From NCBI GenBank assembly GCA_005880075.1, contig VBJT01000156.1, positions 1-11,841 of the forward strand: 11,841 nucleotides of DNA. Reading direction: 5' to 3'. Both the position numbers and the translations under genes were made by a program. The notes beneath the pieces were generated by a model. It worked only from the letters and a program-made list of their open reading frames with translations, was not told where the DNA came from and made no database searches. The stretch is from Chloroflexota bacterium (lineage in GTDB: Bacteria; Chloroflexota; Dehalococcoidia; SM23-28-2; RBG-16-64-32). Every line of letters starts with the position of its first letter. The stretch's first letter is position 1. Positions 1 to 6,839 of the stretch are shown in pieces.

Positions 1-699
1 CGCCACCCGTTCTGCGCGCACAAGCACGCGGTGACTGTAGTTCCCCCCGAAAGGGCCCTGACCCGTCTTCAGCCACGTGCCGCCACAGGTAATCATCGTG
101 ATCACTTCTTTCGAGGTATAGTCCATCGCCTTGAGAACATTGGGGTCTTCATAGGCGGTCGCCACGTTTCCGGTGACGCGATAGTTCAGTTTCTGACCGT
201 CCTCGAGCGTTATGGCGATGCTATCGCCGATCTCCAGCTCTCGGAGCCGGTAGAAGACGCCTGGTATCGGCTGCCTGGTGCTGGTCTGCCAGTCGACATG
301 CCCCGCGAGAACGGCATTGCTACGCTGCCCGGGGGCTGCTGTGAAGTTGTACCAGGCAACCTGGTCCGGCCGTTCGGGCACTTCGGGATAGCGGTCGGCG
401 CCTAGGCCCATCGTGATGATCGGCGCGTCAATGTAAAGCCGCGGTATCGCCAGGCGGACCGGTGGTGCAGGCAGCGGCCCCAGGTCAAGCTGCCTGGCGG
501 CGGCTCCGGGCTGGCTTTGGAGGCCGCCTTCATTGAGGATCTGCTCGATGCTGCCCTGGTCGGGTAAATTGGCGCCATCGTTGTTCAATGCTGCAAAAAT
601 GCTGACGACAGCGGTGCCAAGGAGGGCCAGCGAGCCGACAAGGATGGCCGCTCCCAGCAAGACGCTGCGGTCAACATTTAAGAACCGTGTACGCATCAT
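1..699 (-). CDS. Membrane-anchored class E/F-like sortase (3' end outside window)
   Basis: Cysteine transpeptidase that attaches or links proteins at the cell surface. 233 codons are visible and the frame runs off the left edge. A short basic N-terminus is followed by one membrane helix at about residues 12-38, then a linker and the sortase beta-barrel from about residue 80 (VRLAIPRLYIDAPI). The catalytic set is visible: His134 in LAGHVDW, Cys205 in VITMITCGGTW and Arg223 in YSHRVLVRAERV. Only the last few residues should be missing. The start is the first of two ATGs, directly after an in-frame TAG, with no clear Shine-Dalgarno. The TITC-type motif and small barrel fit housekeeping class E/F-like sortases better than class A or B; the class is an inference. 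No LPXTG-type substrate or pilin gene is nearby. It is divergent from the ECF sigma operon, so the two could share a control region. Confidence 0.9.
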   Translation of the reverse strand, partial: MMRTRFLNVDRSVLLGAAILVGSLALLGTAVVSIFAALNNDGANLPDQGSIEQILNEGGLQSQPGAAARQLDLGPLPAPPVRLAIPRLYIDAPIITMGLGADRYPEVPERPDQVAWYNFTAAPGQRSNAVLAGHVDWQTSTRQPIPGVFYRLRELEIGDSIAITLEDGQKLNYRVTGNVATAYEDPNVLKAMDYTSKEVITMITCGGTWLKTGQGPFGGNYSHRVLVRAERVA

Positions 700-883
700 C
701 TACAGGTTAAAACGACGCTCGACCGATTACAAATACGCGCTGAGACTAGGTTGCGATTGTGGACTCGGCCGGAGTGATTTTGTTGGTAACTTTTGATTCT
801 GTGCTCGCGTTGTATCTTTTGACGGGGAAATAGGGTAATATACGGGCGCAACCACCTTAAGCCAATAGCAGGGGGGCTTAATT

Positions 884-890
884 GGGAGGA
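884..890 (+). promoter_or_regulatory. Shine-Dalgarno of the ECF sigma gene
   Basis: GGGAGGA lies 7 nt before the GTG at 898. This supports GTG as the start over the in-frame ATG at 934 (codon 13), which has only a weak AAGG upstream. Confidence 0.7.
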
Positions 891-897
891 TGGCCCG

Positions 898-1488
898 GTG
901 AGCCCTAACAGCCACGCTCAAGGTGAGCGTCCGATGGTAGACGCGGCGCGGGCAGGTGACGCCAGCGCATTATCTGAGCTCTACACGCTCTATTTCCCCC
1001 GGGTGTACCGTTACATACTTGCCCGCACGGGCAATACATACGATGCCGAGGACCTGGCGGAAGAGGTCTTCATGCGCGTACTGGAGGCCATCGAGCGCTT
1101 TCAGTGGCGAGAGGCTCCATTCTCTGCCTGGCTTTTCCGGATCGCGCACAACGCGGTCATCAGCCAGCGCCGCAAGGAGACCGCCCGCGGCCGCTCGTCT
1201 CAATTGTCAGAGGGCCTGGCTGTAAACTCGCAAGGGCCCGACGAGCTGGTTGAGAACCGGCTGGCCTTGGGCGACATCCGCGAGGCGGCGGAGAAACTTC
1301 CGGAGGCCCAGCGGCAGGTGATCGCGCTGCGGTTCGCGGCGGGCCTCTCGGTCGCCGAGACGGCACGTACGATGGGAAAGGGCGAAGGGAACGTAAAGGT
1401 AATACAGCACAAGGCGATCGTGAAGCTCCGCGAGATGATGGGGCAAGCGAGGCCGGCGAGAGTTTATGAAAGCGAGACGGCTCGATGA
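898..1488 (+). CDS. ECF-family RNA polymerase sigma-70 factor
   Basis: Directs RNA polymerase to a specific set of promoters. The 196 residues have the usual two-domain ECF layout. Region 2 spans about residues 23-92, with YDAEDLAEEVFMRVLEAI (core binding) and WLFRIAHNAVISQRRK (-10 melting and recognition). A short linker leads to region 4 at about 128-182, with LPEAQRQVIALRFAAGLS and a helix-turn-helix ending near HKAIVKLRE. No extra C-terminal domain (SnoaL or similar) is present. The start is a GTG with a good Shine-Dalgarno. The last 23 bases overlap the next gene, which looks like its membrane regulator, so the two are probably translationally coupled. A weak ECF-like motif upstream (GGTAAC at 785-790, 17 nt, CGTT at 808-811) could mean autoregulation, but this is speculative. 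The family assignment is firm; the signal and regulon are unknown. Confidence 0.95.
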   Translation: MSPNSHAQGERPMVDAARAGDASALSELYTLYFPRVYRYILARTGNTYDAEDLAEEVFMRVLEAIERFQWREAPFSAWLFRIAHNAVISQRRKETARGRSSQLSEGLAVNSQGPDELVENRLALGDIREAAEKLPEAQRQVIALRFAAGLSVAETARTMGKGEGNVKVIQHKAIVKLREMMGQARPARVYESETAR

Positions 1489-2350
1489 AGTCCTGGACGA
1501 ATGCCTTTCCGCCTACCTGGAAGGCAGAAGGAGCCTCGATGAAAGCCTTTCGCTTTACCCGTCGCTTCGGGAAGAACTTGAACCGCTGCTCCGTACGGCC
1601 ATAGAAGTAGCAGATACATTCGGCGAATCCTCGGCTCCGGACCACATCGAAGACCGGGTCCGGCAAGAATTTCTGACCAGCGCGTCTGTCCGTCAGCGCG
1701 CCAAGCTCCTCACCTACGATCTCAATTTCGCTCAACGGGTGGGTCAAATGGCAGGGCGCAAGAAACGGCTGCTCATTCTGGCGGCTTTCGCGGTTGGACT
1801 TGGGGTTGCAGGGACGCTGGCTGTGAAATCGGATATATCATCTGAAAGCGCGAGGCGGGAGACCGCGCCGGTTGCCGCCTCGCCGCTGAGTCCTGCAGTT
1901 GGCGACCTCCGGGACGCACAGCAGCAGCTGTGGCGGAGGGCCAACCAGGGAGTTGACGTCTCACCAGAAATGATCCGCGCGCTGTCGAGAACGACAACGG
2001 TGCTCGACTCTCAGGTCAGTGACTTCTCAGCGCTGGACAGCGAGGCCCGCCTCGAACTGGAACGCGCCATCGCCGACCAATATTTACTACTTCACCTTAT
2101 AGCTAACACCCAGTCGGCTCCTACGGCGCCCGAAGCGAGACGAGCTCTCGGCGTCACTCAACAGGTAGCAAGAAGCTGGGGGATCGATTTGCCGCAAGTG
2201 CCACCCGCCGCCCAAGCCTCGCCTGCGTCGCCGGCATATGCGTCAGCGCCCAGCCAACCTCCTTCAGCAACCGCATCCCCCTCGCCGGACAACGAGACGC
2301 CTTCGACTGACACGGCGACACCTCGAATCGAGGGTGGCAACTCGCCGTAA
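1466..2350 (+). CDS. Probable membrane anti-sigma protein, DUF5667-like
   Basis: 294 residues. The N-terminal part (about 5-45) carries the pattern LDECLSAYLEGRRSLDESL..YPSLREELEPLLRTA, which I recognise from proteins next to ECF sigma genes in Chloroflexota and Actinobacteria. A basic stretch GRKKR leads into one membrane helix at about 102-120. The following part (about 145-240) is helical and hydrophilic (AQQQLWRRANQGVDV, LDSEARLELERAIADQYLLL), like DUF5667. The tail 243-294 is rich in Pro, Ser, Thr and Ala. The inferred topology is a cytoplasmic sigma-binding N-terminus and an outer sensor part. The ATG lies inside the end of the sigma gene, with only a weak GGCGAGAG upstream, which suggests coupled translation. 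There is no zinc-binding HxxxCxxC motif, so it is not a classical ZAS anti-sigma. The anti-sigma role rests on context and the N-terminal pattern. Confidence 0.7.
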   Translation: MKARRLDEVLDECLSAYLEGRRSLDESLSLYPSLREELEPLLRTAIEVADTFGESSAPDHIEDRVRQEFLTSASVRQRAKLLTYDLNFAQRVGQMAGRKKRLLILAAFAVGLGVAGTLAVKSDISSESARRETAPVAASPLSPAVGDLRDAQQQLWRRANQGVDVSPEMIRALSRTTTVLDSQVSDFSALDSEARLELERAIADQYLLLHLIANTQSAPTAPEARRALGVTQQVARSWGIDLPQVPPAAQASPASPAYASAPSQPPSATASPSPDNETPSTDTATPRIEGGNSP

Positions 2351-2362
2351 TGACTGCTCTCG

Positions 2363-2392
2363 TTGACAGTTTCTCACGGACGAAATTAGAAT
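2363..2392 (+). promoter_or_regulatory. Sigma70-type promoter of greA, near-leaderless
   Basis: A perfect -35 TTGACA (2363-2368) is followed after 18 nt by TAGAAT (2387-2392, five of six consensus bases). The expected start of transcription is about 2398-2400, only about 5-7 nt before the ATG at 2405. No Shine-Dalgarno precedes that ATG, and an in-frame TAG at 2393-2395 excludes a longer protein. The promoter sits in the 54-nt gap after the anti-sigma gene, so greA can be expressed independently of the ECF operon. Confidence 0.65.
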
Positions 2393-2404
2393 TAGTCCCC
2401 CAAC

Positions 2405-3193
2405 ATGTCTGAAGTGACCCTCTGGGAGGCGGCCGTCCGATACGCCGAGAGCCTAAAGGGCGCATCTCGCACGCCGGCACAGATCGAGGTAAACCGTTTC
2501 GTCGAATGGCAGGGGCGCGATCAGCTCGTAAAGCAGCTGCGAGGCCACGATATAGAGCTTTACGCTGAGCGGATCGGACCGGCCAACCCGAATTCGACGC
2601 GCAGGGCCGAGCAGTTGCGAGCGTTCCTTCTCTACTTGAAGAAGAGGGACTTCACCGAGACAAACCTGGCTCCTCACCTGCGCTTGCGCAAGGGGGGACC
2701 AAAGACCGCGGCGGCGGGACGACAGGATGTAACAACGGTGGAGTTGACAAGCGAAGGAATCGAGGCCTTGAAGACCGAGCTTGCCTCACTGGTTTCCCAG
2801 CGTGCGGGTGTCCGCGAAGAAATCCGTAAAGCGATGCTGGACAAGGACTTTCGCGAAAACGCCCCATTGGATGCCGCTAAGGATAGACAAGGACACATGG
2901 AGGCCCGCATTCGCGAGGTCGAGACAATGCTAAAGCGCGCTGTAGTTGTCGAGCGGTCTCCGCAAGGCGAACGCGTACAGGTGGGCGTGACAGTGCACGT
3001 GCGAAATCTGCGGAGCGGGGCGGTCAATCGCTTCACTATTGTTGGCCCTACCGAATCGAACGCGGCAGACGGAAGGATTTCTAGCGTATCGCCGGTCGGC
3101 CGCTCGTTGATCGACCGCAGCGTCGGTGACGAAGTAGAAGTGTCGGCGCCCGCGGGAATGATGCGTTTGCGGGTGGAGCGGATCGGGGAATAG
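2405..3193 (+). CDS. greA: GreA/GreB-family transcription elongation factor with extra N-terminal domain
   Basis: Gre factors enter the RNA polymerase secondary channel and stimulate cleavage of RNA in backtracked complexes. Here the Gre part begins only near residue 112. The coiled coil (about 113-182) contains VELTSEGIEALKTEL and DKDFRENAPLDAAKDRQG; the acidic tip residues equivalent to Asp and Glu of GDLSENAEY are kept as Asp148 and Glu151. The FKBP-like C-terminal domain (about 190-262) carries ISSVSPVGRSLIDRSVGDEV. Ordinary GreA is about 158 residues; this protein has 262. The first about 95 residues are helical (TLWEAAVRYAESLKGASRT, EQLRAFLLYLKKR) and resemble the SAM-like core-binding domain of Xer or phage-type integrases. 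That resemblance is an inference. A basic, Gly-rich linker (94-106) joins the parts. The ATG is the first start after an in-frame stop and has no Shine-Dalgarno. It ends 15 bp from a convergent gene. Confidence 0.88.
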   Translation: MSEVTLWEAAVRYAESLKGASRTPAQIEVNRFVEWQGRDQLVKQLRGHDIELYAERIGPANPNSTRRAEQLRAFLLYLKKRDFTETNLAPHLRLRKGGPKTAAAGRQDVTTVELTSEGIEALKTELASLVSQRAGVREEIRKAMLDKDFRENAPLDAAKDRQGHMEARIREVETMLKRAVVVERSPQGERVQVGVTVHVRNLRSGAVNRFTIVGPTESNAADGRISSVSPVGRSLIDRSVGDEVEVSAPAGMMRLRVERIGE

Positions 3194-3201
3194 CGTTCGT
3201 C

Positions 3202-3218
3202 GCCCGAACTAATCGGGC
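3202..3218. other. Short inverted repeat between convergent genes
   Basis: GCCCGA, loop ACTAA, TCGGGC: a perfect 6-bp stem. It covers the stop codon of the minus-strand gene (TAG at 3211-3209) and lies just after greA. Neither strand has a T-run on the downstream side, so it is at best a weak two-way terminator or an mRNA end-protecting hairpin. Confidence 0.3.
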
Positions 3219-3850
3219 CGAAAAATCTTCGGCAGCATCTCTTCGGGGCCGCTTGGCACGGTGAAGTGGTCGTTTATCTCCGGGTCCTCGTAGCCGGCCA
3301 TGTAGCGCCAGGTACGGATGCCCACTACGCGGACGTCCAGTCGCCGGCACATCCTGAGCGCTTCGTCGCCCTTTCCGACCGGCACATAAAGGTACAGAGG
3401 CGCTAGCTCCGAGTATGGAAGCCATTCAAACCGCGCGACCGCCTCGCGTACTGTCTCGTTCGTTTCGACTCCCGCCACGATCTTGGCGTTGTTCTCGGGG
3501 TGCTGGACAACAACAATATCCGGGTAGGCGACAAGATTTCCCCTCAATTGGACGCCCATTGTGCGCTGTGGCACGTTCACATATGTCTTGAAGTCCCGGT
3601 ACTTCTCAGTCGGAAAGCCAAAACGCAGTCGCACGACATCGCGCAGTGCCCTTTCGTGCAGAAGCCCGCGCGCCTCGCTGCGTAGCGCGGCAGTCGATGG
3701 GACGTAAGCCCGGGGCTGACCAGCCGCCGGCGCAGGTCCAAGCATCTGCGAGAGGAGCAGGCTCTCGGGAAGGTTGCCCTTAAGGCTTGCGAACGCTCTA
3801 TCGATAGCGTCGTTCCGCGCCTGGTCTTCCTTCTCCGCGCTTTGCGTCAT
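3209..3850 (-). CDS. Hypothetical protein, possible degenerate PD-(D/E)XK nuclease fold
   Basis: I do not recognise a named family. The protein has 213 residues, no signal peptide and no membrane helix, so it is probably cytoplasmic. The first about 60 residues are charged and low in complexity. The core (about 62-182) has a helix with ARGLLHERALRDVVRLRF, then LVAYPDIVVV, AKIVAGVETNETV, LAPLYLYVPVGKGDEALRMC and VRVVGIRTWRY. This alternation of helix, beta-hairpin with PD, beta-strand with E-x-N, helix and strand resembles a PD-(D/E)XK nuclease core, with Asp111 and Glu129 in place. Asn131 stands where catalytic Lys is usual, so it may be inactive or use another residue. The start is ATG with AGAGGT at 3858-3863, 7 nt upstream. 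It is convergent with greA and divergent from ctaA. No partner methylase or defence gene is present. The fold idea is an inference. Confidence 0.8.
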   Translation of the reverse strand: MTQSAEKEDQARNDAIDRAFASLKGNLPESLLLSQMLGPAPAAGQPRAYVPSTAALRSEARGLLHERALRDVVRLRFGFPTEKYRDFKTYVNVPQRTMGVQLRGNLVAYPDIVVVQHPENNAKIVAGVETNETVREAVARFEWLPYSELAPLYLYVPVGKGDEALRMCRRLDVRVVGIRTWRYMAGYEDPEINDHFTVPSGPEEMLPKIFRPD

Positions 3851-3857
3851 GGCGCTT

Positions 3858-3863
3858 ACCTCT
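3858..3863 (-). promoter_or_regulatory. Shine-Dalgarno of the minus-strand hypothetical gene
   Basis: On the minus strand AGAGGT lies 7 nt before the ATG at 3850. It supports the long start and shows the gene is translated in the usual way, unlike the neighbouring greA. Confidence 0.6.
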
Positions 3864-3940
3864 GACCGAAACCAAAGTCCAACATTTGAAGCAAGTATCA
3901 GTCACGCGGCAAACAGGGGCAAGGCCGGATGACTGCCGGC

Positions 3941-3969
3941 TTGACACCCACTTGCGGCGTTTGTGATAT
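3941..3969 (+). promoter_or_regulatory. Candidate promoter of the ctaA-cox operon
   Basis: TTGACA at 3941-3946, 17 nt, then TGATAT at 3964-3969. The -35 is perfect; the -10 keeps the first T and the final AT. Transcription would start near 3976, giving a leader of about 75 nt before ctaA. It is the best promoter-like element in the 201-nt divergent gap 3851-4051, which otherwise shows nothing clear. Confidence 0.45.
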
Positions 3970-4051
3970 TTGGTACAAAGGATCCCCTCTTTGATTTCTG
4001 CCGCGCTTTCTGCCACCCGCTGCCCAGTATTAGGCGTTTCTGGCGGTTAAG

Positions 4052-4996
4052 ATGCAGAAGCCCGCCGTCATTGAGACAGCAGGCCGGGCCAATGTCGTTC
4101 CGGGTCTCGGCGGCCTTTTCCGATTCGAGTATCTAGCCATTACCACCGTCCTCCTGACCTACGGCCTCATATTGCTGGGCGGTGCGGTCCGTGCCACAGA
4201 TTCCGGCACCGCCTGCCCCGATTGGCCGCTATGTCATGGCCAAGTGCTGCCCCGCCTGGAAGGACACGTCCTCGTCGAATACTCTCACCGTTTGGTTGCT
4301 TCGGTTGTGGGCGTTCTTATATTTGCGACCGCAATTTGGGCGTGGCGCCGCAATCGTGGCGATTCGCTCGTCTCGAGAACGGCCCTTGTCGCGGTTGTTC
4401 TGCTTGTCGCGCAGGTGCTCGTCGGCGCAGCGACAGTGGATACAGAGACGAACGCCAGCGTCGTCGCGCTTCACCTCGCGATAGCACTCAGTCTGCTGGC
4501 CACGCTCATTCTGCTTGGTCTGGCCGCCTCTCGCCCGCGCACTGAAATCGCCGGACAGCTTCCGGTTCTTCCCATCGTGGTTGCGCTCGGAGCATTTGCA
4601 CTGGTTATCAGCGGTGCTTACGTTTCGCAAGAAGGCGCTGGGCTGGCGTATTCGGACTGGCCTCTGTTCAACGGCAAACTCGTTTCGGCAGGCGGCCGTC
4701 TCGCCGACCTGCATTACGCGCATCGTCTTCTTGCCGCCGGCCTGGGCGTCCTAATCATGACCTTGGCCGCGGCGACCTGGCGACGTGAGAGCCGCCTGAT
4801 CGTGATGGCAGCAGTGGGGGTCGCCGTTGCGATGTACGTCGCGCAAGTCTTCGTCGGTGCCGCCAATATCTGGCTCACGCTCGCCACGCCTCTGCGCATC
4901 CTTCACCTCGCGCTGGCGTCCGCCCTCTGGGCCGTGTTAGCGTTCACTTCGGCATGGAGCTACCTCTCGCCGGGCACCAAAGAGCGGACTACGTGA
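4052..4996 (+). CDS. ctaA: Heme A synthase (COX15/CtaA family)
   Basis: Integral membrane enzyme that oxidises the C8 methyl of heme O to a formyl group, giving heme A for the aa3 oxidase. 314 residues with about eight membrane helices, arranged as two similar four-helix halves. First half: GGAVRATDSGTACPDWPLCHG with Cys55 and Cys61, then Glu76 and His79 in EYSHR, and His141. Second half: GAGLAYSDWPLFNG, His224 in HYAHR and His285 in RILHLALASALW. The four heme-ligand histidines and the catalytic-type Glu are therefore present. The second-half motif has Tyr200 and Phe206 where related proteins often carry a second Cys pair. The start is ATG with a weak ribosome site (TGGCGG). It is the first gene of the operon; its TGA ends 1 nt before the ctaB start. 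Confidence 0.95.
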   Translation: MQKPAVIETAGRANVVPGLGGLFRFEYLAITTVLLTYGLILLGGAVRATDSGTACPDWPLCHGQVLPRLEGHVLVEYSHRLVASVVGVLIFATAIWAWRRNRGDSLVSRTALVAVVLLVAQVLVGAATVDTETNASVVALHLAIALSLLATLILLGLAASRPRTEIAGQLPVLPIVVALGAFALVISGAYVSQEGAGLAYSDWPLFNGKLVSAGGRLADLHYAHRLLAAGLGVLIMTLAAATWRRESRLIVMAAVGVAVAMYVAQVFVGAANIWLTLATPLRILHLALASALWAVLAFTSAWSYLSPGTKERTT

Positions 4997-4997
4997 A

Positions 4998-5906
4998 TTG
5001 CTGAGCGCGGTAGCCACTACCACTCGAGTCGCGCGGGACGTCAATGGCGCGCTCCTGTCCTACGTGCGGCTAACCAAGCCCCGCATTGTCTTGCTCTTGG
5101 TAATCACGACGATACCGGCCATGATACTGGCGGAGGGCGGCTTGCCCTCGCCCTGGCTCATCCTTGCCACAGTTCTTGGCGGCTCGGTGGTGGCGGGTGG
5201 CGCCAACGCCTTGAACATGTACTTCGACCGCGACATCGACGAACTAATGGTGCGGACGCGGGACCGTCCGGTGCCGGCCGGGCAGATTGAGCCCGAGAAG
5301 GCTGCTCTCTTCGGCCTCGCGCTGGCACTGGGAGGCTTCCTGTTCCTAGAGTGGACCGTGAATTTACTGGCTGCTGCTCTTACTCTAGCAGCGTTCGCGT
5401 TCTATGTTTTCGTTTACACACTCATACTCAAGCGTGCTACTCCGCTGAACATCGTCATCGGGGGGGCCGCGGGTGCCATGCCCCCGGTTATCGGGTGGGC
5501 AGCGGTCAACAATGAGTTGGCTGTTCCTGCACTCATCATGTTCGCGATCGTTACTCTGTGGACGCCACCGCACTTCTGGGCGCTTTCCCTAAACTATAGC
5601 CGGGACTATGAGCGCGCTGGCGTGCCTATGCTTCCCGTCGTTGCCGGGCCGGAGCGAACCAAGCGGCAGATATTTGCTTATTCGCTCGCTCTCGTCGTGG
5701 TGTCTTTACTTCTTGCCGTTTGGAGTACGGCAGGGGTTATCTATTTCGTAACCGCAGTGTCGCTTGGTGGCGGCTTCCTCTATTGTGCGCTGCGCCTACT
5801 GATCTCTTCCTCTCCCAGAACCGCCGCTGATCTCTTCCGGTATTCGATCGCTTATCTAGGCCTGCTGTTCTGTGCAATCGCGGTCGACGTACTGGTGAAG
5901 GTGTGA
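4998..5906 (+). CDS. ctaB: Protoheme IX farnesyltransferase (heme O synthase)
   Basis: Transfers a farnesyl group from farnesyl diphosphate to heme b, making heme O, the substrate of CtaA. 302 residues, a UbiA-family prenyltransferase with about eight or nine membrane helices. The first diphosphate-binding motif is N73MYFDRDID81 followed by LMVRTRDRP; the second conserved region is DYERAGVPMLPVV from Asp203. YTLILKRATPLNIVIGGAAGA and LWTPPHFWALSL are also typical of the COX10/CtaB branch. The start is taken as TTG at 4998, 1 nt after the ctaA stop. No in-frame ATG occurs before the first conserved helix (SYVRLTKPRIVLLL), so the rare start is the best choice. The tight spacing implies coupled translation with ctaA. 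Confidence 0.95.
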   Translation: MLSAVATTTRVARDVNGALLSYVRLTKPRIVLLLVITTIPAMILAEGGLPSPWLILATVLGGSVVAGGANALNMYFDRDIDELMVRTRDRPVPAGQIEPEKAALFGLALALGGFLFLEWTVNLLAAALTLAAFAFYVFVYTLILKRATPLNIVIGGAAGAMPPVIGWAAVNNELAVPALIMFAIVTLWTPPHFWALSLNYSRDYERAGVPMLPVVAGPERTKRQIFAYSLALVVVSLLLAVWSTAGVIYFVTAVSLGGGFLYCALRLLISSSPRTAADLFRYSIAYLGLLFCAIAVDVLVKV

Positions 5907-5975
5907 ACCGGCTCGACTTGCTCTATATCTCAGGGTGCTCCATCATATCTGGCGGACTAGCGGATTCCCCGTCGC

Positions 5976-6836
5976 ATGCGGATGACCGTGAGTAAGCTGC
6001 GTCTTCCACGACCGCGATCAACTCACCTCATTGCCGGTCTCTTCCTACTGCTCTTGATCGCGCTCCTCGCAACGGGATGTATCGGCGAGACGGACACTCC
6101 ACAGAACACTCTGGCTCCTGAGGGAGAGGTCGCGCGGCATCAGCGCAATCTTTTCATGCTGGCAATGTGGCCCGCCCTTGTCGTGATGATCCTGGTCGAG
6201 GGGGCAATCGTGGTTACCCTGCTGCGCTTCCGAAGGCGAAAGAACGACGCTGTTCCCAAGCAGACGCACGGAAACACGCCGCTTGAGATCGGCTGGACGA
6301 TCGTCCCGACGCTGATCATCATCGGCTTCGTAGGAGTACCAATGCTGCCAGTCCTCTTTGACCTCGGACGCGACCCCAAGGCGGACGCTTATCCTATCGA
6401 GGTAACCGGGCAGCGATTCATGTGGTCGTTTAAGTACCCGGACATCAAAGACACTCGTACGGGCGAGCCGTTAGAGTCTCCACCGGTCCCGCCAGGGCGT
6501 GCCGCGGAGCTTCACATTCCTGCCGACAAGGAGATCGCATTGACGATAACATCCGTCGATGTGAATCACAGCTTCGGCGTGCCGCGGCTGGCCGGAACCC
6601 AAGACGCGATTCACGGGGAACTGCACAAGGTGTGGATCAAGGCAGACCACCCGGGTTCGTTCTCCGGCCAATGCCGGGAACTTTGTGGCACCGGTCATGC
6701 GGGGATGCTGATAACAGTAATCGCCCAGAGCAAGGAGGACTTCGACGCCTGGGCGAAGGAGGCGGCCGCCGGGGTGAAGCAAGCGCCGGAAAACGGCGGG
6801 CCGGAAGCGGTGACCGCGACAGGGAGCGGGGGATAA
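5976..6836 (+). CDS. coxB: Cytochrome c oxidase subunit II
   Basis: Carries the binuclear CuA centre that takes electrons from the soluble donor and passes them to heme a in CoxA. 286 residues. The N-terminus is a signal sequence (about 17-34) with a lipobox-like ATGC, Cys35, so it may be a lipoprotein. Two membrane helices follow (about 62-85 and 105-128). The outer cupredoxin domain has the aromatic region GQRFMWSFKYP near Trp150. CuA ligands are His198 (DVNHSFGVP), Cys233, Glu235, Cys237, His241 and Met244 (CRELCGTGHAGM). Unlike caa3-type subunits, no CXXCH cytochrome c domain follows; the protein ends in a short Gly/Ala-rich tail. The start is the ATG at 5976; a second ATG two codons later (5982) is possible. 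The ribosome site is weak. The 69-nt gap after ctaB holds no convincing promoter. Confidence 0.96.
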   Translation: MRMTVSKLRLPRPRSTHLIAGLFLLLLIALLATGCIGETDTPQNTLAPEGEVARHQRNLFMLAMWPALVVMILVEGAIVVTLLRFRRRKNDAVPKQTHGNTPLEIGWTIVPTLIIIGFVGVPMLPVLFDLGRDPKADAYPIEVTGQRFMWSFKYPDIKDTRTGEPLESPPVPPGRAAELHIPADKEIALTITSVDVNHSFGVPRLAGTQDAIHGELHKVWIKADHPGSFSGQCRELCGTGHAGMLITVIAQSKEDFDAWAKEAAAGVKQAPENGGPEAVTATGSGG

Positions 6837-6839
6837 ACC

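Noticed and set aside
31..405. Open frame of 124 codons on the plus strand at the left edge
   Set aside because: It is opposite the sortase, whose catalytic His, Cys and Arg are all readable on the minus strand.
819..844. Sigma70-like promoter TTGACG and TATACG before the sigma gene
   Set aside because: The spacing is only 14 nt (11 nt to the alternative TAATAT), too short for a normal sigma70 promoter.
1160..1747. Open frame of 195 codons on the minus strand across the sigma/anti-sigma junction
   Set aside because: It lies opposite two well-supported genes; its translation is rich in Arg, Pro and Ser with no domain, typical of an antisense shadow in high-GC DNA.
5907..5975. Possible separate promoter before coxB (TTGCTC and TCATAT)
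   Set aside because: The spacing is 19 nt and both boxes are poor; the operon promoter before ctaA is a better explanation.
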